This document shows positions 1-5,999 of a DNA stretch of 11,860 bases, piece by piece. Made by a program: the position numbers and the translations under genes. The stretch's first letter is position 1; each line of letters begins with the position of its first letter. The notes beneath the pieces were generated by a model. It did no database searches, was not told the DNA's origin, and saw nothing but the letters and a program-made list of their open reading frames with translations. Source of the DNA: Actinomycetota bacterium (GTDB lineage: Bacteria; Actinomycetota; Thermoleophilia; Solirubrobacterales; Solirubrobacteraceae); the NCBI GenBank assembly GCA_005888335.1, contig VAWY01000155.1, forward strand, positions 1 through 11,860, written 5' to 3'.

Positions 1-560
1 CCAGCCTCTTCCCGATCTTCGCGGTGGAGTACGCGGGGCTGAGCGAGGCCGAGGCCGGGCTCGTGTATTCGGCCTCGGCGCTCGTCGTGGTCTCCGCGCC
101 GGTCTTCGGCTGGCTGTCGGACCACGTGAGCCGCAGGCTCGTGCTGGCGGTGCGCAGCGCAGCCAACGTCGTCTCGTCGGTCGTCTACTGGGTCGTCCCG
201 ACCTTCGCCGGGATGGCCGTCGGGCGCGCGCTCGACGACATGGGCAAGGCGGCGTTCCGCCCTGCGTGGGGCGCGCTCATGGCCCAGGTCTCGGGCCTTG
301 ACCGGCGAAGGCGCGCGAGGACGTTCGGCTACCTGAGCGCTGGCGAGGACGCCGGCGAGGCCGCCGGCCCGATCCTCGCCGGCTTCCTCTGGCAGCTGTG
401 GGGCGTCCCGGCGCTGCTCGGCGTTCGCATCGCGCTCGCCGTGGTCACCGAGGTCTACACGGTGGTCCTGACCCGATCGCCGCGCACCGGCGCACGCGCT
501 CGCGAGCCGGCCGCCCTGAGCGGCCCGATCTCCGTCGCCGAGTGGCGACGGGCTGTCTGA
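1..560 (+). CDS. MFS transporter, C-terminal part (5' end outside window)
   Basis: The reading frame is already open at base 3, so the gene begins before the window. The visible 186 residues are a polytopic membrane protein. A GWLSDHVSRR stretch matches the MFS motif A loop (GxLaDrxGR), followed by hydrophobic segments, a GRALDDMGKAAFRP helix and AGPILAGFLW, which resembles the glycine/proline-rich MFS helix motif (GPxxGG). It ends with a short Arg/Ala-rich cytoplasmic tail. This is probably the C-terminal half of a 12-helix permease, because a stop follows soon after the last helix. The substrate cannot be told. Its TGA overlaps the ATG of the phosphotransferase gene, so the two are probably translated together. 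An internal GTG at 24 is not the true start, because the homologous frame continues upstream of it. Confidence 0.8.
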   Translation, partial: SLFPIFAVEYAGLSEAEAGLVYSASALVVVSAPVFGWLSDHVSRRLVLAVRSAANVVSSVVYWVVPTFAGMAVGRALDDMGKAAFRPAWGALMAQVSGLDRRRRARTFGYLSAGEDAGEAAGPILAGFLWQLWGVPALLGVRIALAVVTEVYTVVLTRSPRTGARAREPAALSGPISVAEWRRAV

Positions 561-1861
561 TGTCGCTCGTGGCGGCGCTGCACGGCGTGGTGCGCAAGCT
601 GGTGGCCGACCCGTTGTGCGTCGTCTACGTCCGCGGCAAGCCGGGCGAGGGGCTCGTCACCGGGTACCAGCCGGCGCTCGGTCGCCGCGCCGGGGTGACG
701 TGGCCGGTCGTCTCCGCGAGCCTGTCGGACGACGTGCTGTCCACGCCCGGCCTGGAGGCGGCGGTGCGGTCGCTCGATCGCGCCGAGCTTGAGGGCGACT
801 GGCCGGGCGTGCTGCGTTCCCCGCGCCTCGGCCTGACCATCCGATGGTTCCCCGCCGACCCCGCGCTTCCCGGGCTTGCCGGCGCGCTGTTTCCGGTTCC
901 CGGCAGCCGGCTGTTCGCCGCGCTGTCCGAGGCCTGCCGATCGCGGGTCGTGCGCATCGTTGCCGTCCCCGTGGAGTACAAGCCCGGCCTGCGGTGCGTG
1001 ATCCGGTACGACGTCGCGACGACCCGGACACCGCTCGTCGTCTTCGGCAAGGTGTACCCGGACGTGGCCCAGGCGACGGCCACCCATCGCCTCACTGCGC
1101 GGCTGTGGCAGCCAGGACCGTCTGCGGCGCCGCTCGTGCCCCGGCCGCTGGACCTGCTGCCCGAACTGCCGCTCACGCTCGCCGAGGCGGCGCGCGGGGT
1201 CGGCGGAACCCGGGTGTTGCGCCCCTCGACCCCGCCGGACCGGCTCGACGAGGCGGTGGCCGCCGCCGCTCGAGCGCTCTCGTGGCTGCACGCGCGCGAC
1301 GTGCCGGCCGGCCTGGAGGCGCGCCCTTTGGGCTCCAGGTTCGCGGCCCGAGCGGCGGGCTGGCTCGCCGATCTCGAGCGCCACGCGCCCGGCGAAGCGC
1401 CGGACCTCGCATCCGCGTGCCGCGATCTGCTGTGCGCGCTGCCCGACCTGCGCGCCGACCCGCTCCGGGTCGTGCACGGCGAGTTCCGCGCCAGCCAGCT
1501 GATCTTCTGCCGCCCGGGCAGGGTCGTGATCACCGATCTCGACACCGCGTGCCTGGGCGATCCGGCGTTCGACGTCGGCTGCTTGATGGCCTACCTGCGC
1601 CCGCCCGCTCTCTGGCGCGGGTCGGCGGACGCGTGCGCGTGGTTCCGCGCCGCGCGCGAGAAGTTCCTCGACGCCTACGGGGCCGACGATGCCCTGCGCC
1701 GCCGCGCGGCGCTGTACGAGGCGGTGTTCGTCCTCAAGAACGTCTCGCGCCGCACGCGAAACGTCAACAGCCCGCGGCCGCGCGAGCTGCGGCTCGCCGC
1801 GCGCGAGATCCACGCCTGCCTGGGCGCCGCCGAGCCGGTTCGGGCGCCCGCGCTCGCCTGA
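560..1861 (+). CDS. Phosphotransferase, APH/choline-kinase-like fold
   Basis: 433 residues from the ATG that overlaps the stop of the transporter gene (TGATG), so translational coupling is likely. The frame is open further upstream, but that part is only a shadow of the transporter. The C-terminal half carries the kinase catalytic signature: HGEFRASQ at residues 306-313 (the Brenner-type HGDxxxxN loop), then DLDTACLGDPAFDVG starting at D326, the metal-binding DxD region. A possible ATP-anchoring lysine lies in VFGKVYPD in the N-terminal half. The catalytic Asp position is Glu and the Asn position is Gln. Similar substitutions occur in some members of the fold, so activity is not excluded. The substrate is unknown: it could be a sugar, amino alcohol or antibiotic-like compound, perhaps one moved by the adjacent transporter. 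The gene ends 2 bases before the stop of the convergent oxidoreductase gene. Confidence 0.8.
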   Translation: MSLVAALHGVVRKLVADPLCVVYVRGKPGEGLVTGYQPALGRRAGVTWPVVSASLSDDVLSTPGLEAAVRSLDRAELEGDWPGVLRSPRLGLTIRWFPADPALPGLAGALFPVPGSRLFAALSEACRSRVVRIVAVPVEYKPGLRCVIRYDVATTRTPLVVFGKVYPDVAQATATHRLTARLWQPGPSAAPLVPRPLDLLPELPLTLAEAARGVGGTRVLRPSTPPDRLDEAVAAAARALSWLHARDVPAGLEARPLGSRFAARAAGWLADLERHAPGEAPDLASACRDLLCALPDLRADPLRVVHGEFRASQLIFCRPGRVVITDLDTACLGDPAFDVGCLMAYLRPPALWRGSADACAWFRAAREKFLDAYGADDALRRRAALYEAVFVLKNVSRRTRNVNSPRPRELRLAAREIHACLGAAEPVRAPALA

Positions 1862-1863
1862 GC

Positions 1864-2826
1864 TCAGCGCGTCGCCGGCAGCACGTCGCGCTCGTAGAGC
1901 TCGAGCAGCGGCGCCTGGTCCTGGCCGCACTGCTGCACGCAGACGCGGTCGTAGCCGGCCTCGGCGTACTCGCGCAGCGCCGCGACGTGGCGCTCGGGGT
2001 CGTTGCCGCAGAGGATGCCCGCGGCGACCTGCTCCTCGGTGACGTTCGCGGCGGCCTGCTCGTAGTGCTCGGGCATGGCGAGCTGCTGGCCGATCTCGCC
2101 GCCCAGCCCGGCGGTCGGCCACGTCTCGTGGGCGATCCGCCGCGCGGTCGCCTCGTCCGCGGCGACGCAGGTGTCGAGCTTGCCGTAGGCCGGCTTGCCC
2201 GCGCCGCCGGCGTCGCGGAAGACGCCCAGCAGCTCGGGGTCGGGCGCGGTGTTCCAGTAGCCGTCGCCGATGCGCCCCGCGAGCGCGGCCGAGCGCGGGC
2301 CGAAGCCGGAGACCACGACGGGCGGCGGCGCGTCGGGCCGCGTGAAGATCCGCGCGTCGTGGACGGTGTAGTGGGTGCCCTCGTGGGCGCGCAGGACCTC
2401 GCCGGTCCACAGCGCGCGCATGATCGCGACGGCCTCCTCGAGCATCTCGCGGCGCACGGCCGCGGGCGGCCACGGGTCGCCGAGGATCGTCTCGTTGAGC
2501 CGCTCGCCGGTCCCGACGCCGAAGACGAAGCGGCCGTCGAGCTGCACCGCCGCCGTGGCCACCGCCTGGGCGACGATCGCCGGATGGATGCGGATCGTCG
2601 GGCAGGTGACGCAGGTCGCCACCTCGACGCGCTCGGTCACCGCGGCGATCGCGCCGATGACGCCCCAGACGAACGGCGACTGGCCCTGCGTCCGCGTCCA
2701 GGGGTGGAAGTGGTCGGAGACCGACACGAAGTCGAAGCCGGCCTCCTCGGCGCGCCGCGCCCAGCGGACCATCGCGCGCGGGTCGAGCTCCTCGGAGGAG
2801 AGGTTGTAGCCGACGCTGAGCGCCAC
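1864..2826 (-). CDS. LLM class F420-dependent oxidoreductase (G6PDH-related family)
   Basis: 320 residues. This is a luciferase-like TIM-barrel enzyme of the F420-dependent class related to F420-dependent glucose-6-phosphate dehydrogenase (the TIGR03557-type family, by memory of its conserved blocks). Visible blocks are YNLSSEE, ARRAEEAGFDFVSVSDHFHPW, GQSPFVWGVIGA, TCVTCPTIRIHPA, GRFVFGVGTGERLNE, LGDPWPP and VVSGFGPRSAALAGRIGDG. The GTG at 2826 gives the length and N-terminus usual for the family, with a weak GGGAAG 10 bases upstream. The frame continues to 3255, but that part is the antisense of the secreted protein gene. The actual substrate cannot be inferred. A strong hairpin separates it from the upstream same-strand gene, so it probably has its own promoter in the short gap. 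I could not identify one. Confidence 0.87.
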   Translation of the reverse strand: MALSVGYNLSSEELDPRAMVRWARRAEEAGFDFVSVSDHFHPWTRTQGQSPFVWGVIGAIAAVTERVEVATCVTCPTIRIHPAIVAQAVATAAVQLDGRFVFGVGTGERLNETILGDPWPPAAVRREMLEEAVAIMRALWTGEVLRAHEGTHYTVHDARIFTRPDAPPPVVVSGFGPRSAALAGRIGDGYWNTAPDPELLGVFRDAGGAGKPAYGKLDTCVAADEATARRIAHETWPTAGLGGEIGQQLAMPEHYEQAAANVTEEQVAAGILCGNDPERHVAALREYAEAGYDRVCVQQCGQDQAPLLELYERDVLPATR

Positions 2827-2863
2827 GCGGAGCCGACTTCCCGTTCGCCGCGCCGACAAACGC

Positions 2864-2898
2864 GGGACGGCGCCCCGGAGGGCGCCGTCCCTTTCCTT
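2864..2898. terminator. Hairpin terminator, 11-bp perfect stem
   Basis: GGGACGGCGCC at 2864-2874 pairs perfectly with GGCGCCGTCCC at 2881-2891 across a 6-base loop (CCGGAG). On the plus strand it is followed by TTTCCTT; on the minus strand the stem is followed by GCGTTTG. It lies 30 bases past the stop of the minus-strand secreted protein gene, so it most likely ends that transcript. It also lies just upstream of the oxidoreductase start. Confidence 0.7.
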
Positions 2899-2921
2899 CG
2901 ACCGGCGGCGTTGGAGGGTTT

Positions 2922-3644
2922 TCAGCTGCCGATGAAGAACTTGCGGCGCTCGATGTTCGAGGCCACACCGAACGCCTTGAGGTCGCGCGTGCCGACGATG
3001 CCGTCGCCGTCGGCATCGGGGACGACGTCGGGCGCGTCGTCGAAGACGCCGTTGCCGTTCTTGTCGGCGGCGATCGCGACCAGGATCCGCGACTGCACGT
3101 TCTGGCCGAAGTTCGGCGCGCCGACCAGCCAGGTCGACCACAGCTGCGCCTTGCCCTTGGACCGGTTCGTGACGCCCGTGAGGTTGAACAGGTTGGCCAG
3201 GTTCTGGCCCGAGCCCGCCTTCGCGGTCGACAGCAGGACGATCAGGCCGGGCCACTTGTCGTCGTGGCCGGGGCCGAACGCGCCCGGCGCCGGCGCCGCG
3301 TTCGCGTGCGCGGCAGGCCCGGTCAGCTGCGGCGTGCTGAAGCCCGTCCGCGAGAGCCCCGTGCCGTAGTTGGCCGCCAGGTCGACGAACCAGCCCGTCG
3401 GGCTGACGCGGTCGCCGTTGGCCGGCGCGAACAGGTTGACATCGATCTTGCGCTTGACGGCCGCGGCGACGGGCGGCCGCGTCGCCGCGGCCGGCTGCGC
3501 GGGGGCCGCCGGCGCCGGACTGGCGCCGCTCGGGGCGCCGTAGCCCGACTGTGCCGAGGCCACGCCGAACGAGGTGGCCACTGCAGCAACGGCGCTCGCG
3601 AGGACGAGCGAGGCGCGGCGGGCGATGGTGTGCGAGCGAGTCAT
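2922..3644 (-). CDS. Secreted protein with EF-hand/dockerin-like calcium loops
   Basis: 240 residues. The start is ATG at 3644, preceded by a good ribosome site (GGAAAGGA about 8 bases upstream). Residues 1-31 are a clear Sec signal peptide: basic n-region with RR at 9-10, hydrophobic core, and cleavage after ASA. An Ala/Pro linker follows (about 37-62), then a compact domain with VNLFAPANGDRVSPTGWFVDL and WSTWLVGAPNFGQ blocks. Near the C-terminus are DKNGNGVFDD (194-203) and DADGDGIVGTRDLKAFG (210-226), which match the DxDxDG spacing of EF-hand, thrombospondin-3 and dockerin calcium loops. I do not recognise the central domain. The protein probably acts outside the cell or at the envelope and may bind calcium. 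It is divergent from the ECF sigma gene and has the same GAAC-N17-CGTA element upstream, so it is a likely target of that sigma factor. The longer open frame upstream to 4808 is antisense shadow. Confidence 0.8.
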   Translation of the reverse strand: MTRSHTIARRASLVLASAVAAVATSFGVASAQSGYGAPSGASPAPAAPAQPAAATRPPVAAAVKRKIDVNLFAPANGDRVSPTGWFVDLAANYGTGLSRTGFSTPQLTGPAAHANAAPAPGAFGPGHDDKWPGLIVLLSTAKAGSGQNLANLFNLTGVTNRSKGKAQLWSTWLVGAPNFGQNVQSRILVAIAADKNGNGVFDDAPDVVPDADGDGIVGTRDLKAFGVASNIERRKFFIGS

Positions 3645-3690
3645 CTTGGGGGTCCTTTCCGTGACGCCTCCCAGCGGCCGGAACAGCCGG

Positions 3691-3718
3691 GGATACGCCG
3701 CGCCGCCCGCGCGCGTTC
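3691..3718 (-). promoter_or_regulatory. Candidate ECF-sigma promoter for the secreted protein gene
   Basis: Read on the minus strand: GAAC at 3718-3715, a 17-base spacer, then CGTATCC at 3697-3691. This resembles ECF promoters (for example the sigma-W type TGAAAC-N16-CGTA). A start about 7-10 bases downstream would leave a leader of roughly 40 bases that includes the ribosome site. The same GAAC-N17-CGTA pattern lies on the plus strand in this gap. Confidence 0.6.
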
Positions 3719-3734
3719 TGTGACGTCGCGCACC

Positions 3735-3763
3735 GAACCGGACGGCCCTCGCGGGCGTAGTGT
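3735..3763 (+). promoter_or_regulatory. Candidate autoregulated ECF-sigma promoter for the sigma gene
   Basis: GAAC at 3735-3738, a 17-base spacer, then CGTAGTGT from 3756. It has the same two elements and the same spacing as the minus-strand copy, which suggests autoregulation by the encoded sigma factor. The CGTAGTGT also contains TAGTGT (3758-3763), a housekeeping-like -10. The GTG start at 3774 would be nearly leaderless. Confidence 0.6.
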
Positions 3764-3773
3764 CGATTGCGCC

Positions 3774-4319
3774 GTGCCGGCGCCGGACGACAAGCTCATG
3801 CGTGCCCTCGCCATCGACAAGGACGACCGCGCCGCCCGCGAGCTCTATCGCACCTACAGCGACGAGCTCTACGGGTTCGCGCTGCGCCGGCTGCGCGACC
3901 GCGGCGCCGCCGAGGAGGTCGTGCAGGACGTCTTCACGCGCGCATGGCGCCACGCCGGCGAGTTCGATCCGCAGCGCAGCTCGCTGCGCACCTGGCTGTA
4001 CGGGATCGCGCGCAACGCGGTCATCGACCACGAGCGCCGGCGCGCCCGCCGCCCGCCCGCGGCGCCGGCCGAGGCGCCCGAGGCGGCCTCGCTCGACGAG
4101 CCGATCGAGCGCGCCGTGCTGCGCTGGCAGGTCGAGCTCGCGCTCGGCCGGCTGCGGTCCGAGCACCGCGAGGTCGTCGCCCTCGCCCACGTCCAGGGGC
4201 TGAGCGTGCGCGAGATCGCCGCGCGGCTGGGGCTCGCCGAGGGGACGGTGAAGAGCCGGACCTACTACGCGCTGCAGAGCCTGCGGCTCGCGCTCGAGGA
4301 GCTGGGGGTCACGCCGTGA
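3774..4319 (+). CDS. ECF RNA polymerase sigma factor (SigK/RpoE-like)
   Basis: 181 residues from GTG 3774, the usual ECF size. Region 2 spans about 18-85: ARELYRTYSDELYGFALRRL, then the core-binding/-10 segment EEVVQDVFTRAWRHAGEFDP and LRTWLYGIARNAVIDHERRR. An acidic/Ala-Pro linker leads to region 4 (about 110-175) with the HTH VREIAARLGLAEGTVKSRTYYALQSLR that reads the -35 element. An in-frame ATG at 3798 is the alternative start and would remove only 8 residues. The GTG is preferred because it sits just after the promoter element. The stop overlaps the anti-sigma start (GTGA), typical of sigma/anti-sigma operons. The inducing signal is unknown. Confidence 0.9.
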   Translation: MPAPDDKLMRALAIDKDDRAARELYRTYSDELYGFALRRLRDRGAAEEVVQDVFTRAWRHAGEFDPQRSSLRTWLYGIARNAVIDHERRRARRPPAAPAEAPEAASLDEPIERAVLRWQVELALGRLRSEHREVVALAHVQGLSVREIAARLGLAEGTVKSRTYYALQSLRLALEELGVTP

Positions 4320-5026
4320 GGGGCACCGCGCATCCCCGCGAGGAGCTCGCGGCGCTCGCGCTCGGCGCCCTCGAGCCCGAGGAGGCCGCCACGGTGCGCG
4401 CGCACGTCGAGGGCTGCCCGGCGTGCCGCGAGGAGCTCGACCGGCTCGCCGCGCTGCCGGCGCTGCTGGACCTCGTCCCCGGCCTCGCGGCGGAGGGCGT
4501 CGCGCCCGCGCCGGCGGCGCTGGAGGACGCGGTCCTGGCCCGCATCGACGACGCGCGCCGCACCGCGCCCCCGCGCGCGCGGCCCCGCCGCCGGTTCGCG
4601 CTGCGCATCGCCGCTCCGGCGTGGGGGCTCGCGGGCGCCGCGCTGGCCGTCGGCGCGCTCGCGCTCGCCGGGCAGCTTGGCGGCGGCTCGGAGGGACCGG
4701 CGCCCGATCGCATCGTCGCGCTGCGCGGTCCGGACGGCACGGCGCGCGCCGCGCTGACCGAGGAGCCCGCGGGCACGCGCGTCGCCCTGCGCGTGGACGG
4801 GCTGGCACCCACGCGCGGCGGCCAGGTCTACGAGCTGTGGTTCTCGCGCGGGCGCGACCGCGTGAGCGCCGGCACGTTCACCGTGGGAGGCGACGGGAGC
4901 GCCACGGCGCAGCTCACGACCGCCGTCGCGGTGCCCGACGCCCAGCGCGTCTGGATCACGCGCGAGCCGAACCCCGACGACCCGGCCCCCAACGGGCCGA
5001 CGGTCCTGCGCGCGCGCCTGGCCTGA
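4316..5026 (+). CDS. Anti-sigma factor, zinc-binding N-terminus and RskA-like C-terminus
   Basis: 236 residues from GTG 4316, overlapping the sigma stop. The N-terminal domain has the zinc anti-sigma pattern HVEGCPAC (H30, C34, C37), expected to hold the cognate sigma factor in the cytoplasm. One transmembrane helix follows at about 99-121 (APAWGLAGAALAVGALALAG) after an Arg-rich stretch, which predicts an inside N-terminus. The extracellular part matches the RskA/anti-sigma-K C-terminal domain: ALRVDGLAP, QVYELWFSRGRDRVSAGTF, ending NPDDPAPNGPTVLRARL. In the mycobacterial paradigm this domain senses the signal and is cleaved by regulated proteolysis to free the sigma factor; applying that here is inference. 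Eight bases separate its stop from that of the convergent remnant. Confidence 0.88.
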   Translation: MRGTAHPREELAALALGALEPEEAATVRAHVEGCPACREELDRLAALPALLDLVPGLAAEGVAPAPAALEDAVLARIDDARRTAPPRARPRRRFALRIAAPAWGLAGAALAVGALALAGQLGGGSEGPAPDRIVALRGPDGTARAALTEEPAGTRVALRVDGLAPTRGGQVYELWFSRGRDRVSAGTFTVGGDGSATAQLTTAVAVPDAQRVWITREPNPDDPAPNGPTVLRARLA

Positions 5027-5034
5027 GCCCTCAC

Positions 5035-5175
5035 TCAGACCGCCACGCACCGCCCCAGGTACGCCGGCCAGCTGCCGTGGCTCGTGATGTCCTCGGCGCC
5101 CTCGAGCGCGACGGGCTCGCACAGGAAGCCCACGGGCGCGCGGCCGTCGGCCAGCCGCACGCGGCCGAGCGCCAT
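5035..5175 (-). pseudogene. Allophanate hydrolase-like C-terminal remnant
   Basis: The minus frame ending at 5035 gives a 46-residue tail from an ATG at 5175. It contains VRLADGRAPVGFLCEP, then VALEGAEDITSHGSWPAYL. This strongly resembles the C-terminal end of allophanate hydrolase C domains and related stand-alone proteins (GFLCEPYALEGAEDITxxGGWRAYL type). The similarity may extend a few residues upstream (to about 5205), but the rest of the domain is absent. Upstream bases instead belong to the promoter region of the SDR gene. No ribosome site precedes 5175. It is most likely a gene scrap left by deletion; a translated micro-protein cannot be excluded. Confidence 0.5.
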
Positions 5176-5299
5176 CGGCGCCCCGGCCGGGGCGTGTGCA
5201 TGGATGGCCGGGACGCTGTCCGGCGCCCGGCGGGCTGTCGTTGCCCCGGCGGTCGAAACCGGGGTGTGCAGGCGGTCGATTGTCGTCGACAATGCGCCG
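5176..5299 (+). promoter_or_regulatory. Upstream region of the SDR gene: -10 inside a palindrome
   Basis: GACAAT at 5288-5293 lies 6 bases before the ATG at 5300, fitting a leaderless promoter. It forms the right arm of a 15-bp palindrome, ATTGTC-GTC-GACAAT (5279-5293), which could be an operator. The -35 match is poor (TGTGCA at 5265-5270, 17-base spacing). A second inverted repeat, CCCCGG/CCGGGG with a 9-base loop (5244-5264), lies just upstream and has no assigned role. Confidence 0.45.
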
Positions 5300-5947
5300 A
5301 TGGACGTGGTGATCGCGGGCGGACACGGCAACGTCGCGCGGCGCCTGGCGCGGGTCCTCACCGCGCGCGGCGACCGCGTCCGCGGGCTGATCCGCAACCC
5401 CGCCCACGCCGACGACCTGCGCGCCGACGGCAGCGAGCCGGTGGTCCTCGACCTCGAGGAGGCCGGCGTCGACGACGTGGCCGCGGCGATCGCGGGCGCC
5501 GGCGCGGTCGTGTTCGCCGCGGGCGCGGGGCCGGGCAGCGGCGCGGCGCGCAAGCTCACCATCGACCGCGACGGGGCGGTCAAGCTCCACGACGCCGCGC
5601 GCGCGGCCGGCGTCGAGCGCTACGTGATCGTCAGCTCGATCGGCGCCGAGCGTCCGCCGGCCGGCGACGACGTCTTCAGCGTCTACCTGCGCGCGAAGGC
5701 CGAGGCCGATCAGGCGGTCGCGGCCGGCGACCGCGCGTGGACGATCGTGAGGCCGGGGCGGCTCACCGACGATCCGGGCACCGGCCGCATGCGGATCCAG
5801 ACCGAGCCCTTCCGCGGGCAGGTGAGCCGCGACGACGTCGCGGCCGTGCTCGCCGCCGTCCTGCACGAGCCGCGCTCGGCGCGCCGGACGCTCTACGTCA
5901 ACGCGGGCGAGGACCCGATCGACGAAGCGCTCGCCGCGGTTCTCTGA
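5300..5947 (+). CDS. NAD(P)-binding SDR family protein (NmrA/YwnB-like)
   Basis: 215 residues from ATG 5300. An atypical short-chain dehydrogenase/reductase Rossmann protein: MDVVIAGGHGNVARRLARVL carries the nucleotide-binding glycine motif (GGHGNVA, 7-13), followed by GLIRNP (a basic residue suggesting NADPH preference) and VLDLEE. GAGAVVFAAGAG forms beta-4. VIVSSIGAERP supplies the serine strand, and YLRAK has the YxxxK pair (Y129, K133). TIVRPGRLTDDPGTG follows near the C-terminus. Such proteins are small NADPH-dependent reductases, flavin-reductase-like enzymes or redox sensors; the substrate is not inferable. It is transcribed in the same direction as the TetR gene 50 bases downstream, which has its own promoter. 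The frame is open upstream to 5084, but that part lacks SDR features. Confidence 0.85.
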   Translation: MDVVIAGGHGNVARRLARVLTARGDRVRGLIRNPAHADDLRADGSEPVVLDLEEAGVDDVAAAIAGAGAVVFAAGAGPGSGAARKLTIDRDGAVKLHDAARAAGVERYVIVSSIGAERPPAGDDVFSVYLRAKAEADQAVAAGDRAWTIVRPGRLTDDPGTGRMRIQTEPFRGQVSRDDVAAVLAAVLHEPRSARRTLYVNAGEDPIDEALAAVL

Positions 5948-5961
5948 TGTTCGACGGAGCG

Positions 5962-5990
5962 TCGACAGCGCTCGACGCGCTGTCTAGACT
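5962..5990 (+). promoter_or_regulatory. Promoter and candidate autoregulatory operator of the TetR gene
   Basis: A -35-like TCGACA (5962-5967) and -10-like TAGACT (5985-5990) are separated by exactly 17 bases. Between them lies a 21-bp palindrome: arms GACAGCGC (5964-5971) and GCGCTGTC (5977-5984) around a 5-base centre. A dimeric repressor bound there would cover the promoter, which is the usual TetR autoregulation design. Confidence 0.6.
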
Positions 5991-5999
5991 CCGATGGCC

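Noticed and set aside
455..3016. Long minus-strand open frame of about 850 codons
   Set aside because: It is out of frame with the LLM gene and antisense to the phosphotransferase. Composition is that of a GC-rich shadow.
844..3369. Long plus-strand open frame of about 840 codons
   Set aside because: It is antisense or out of frame to the phosphotransferase, LLM and secreted protein genes and reads as low-complexity Arg/Ala/Pro with no domain.
2922..4808. Very long minus-strand open frame (about 628 codons) running through the sigma and anti-sigma genes
   Set aside because: Only the part after the ATG at 3644 has a signal peptide and domain logic. The rest is Arg/Pro/Ala-rich shadow of the opposite-strand genes, common in high-GC DNA.
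5181..5192. Palindrome CCCCGGCCGGGG as an operator
   Set aside because: Such GC-only palindromes arise easily in this composition, and it lies inside the gene remnant, away from any promoter.
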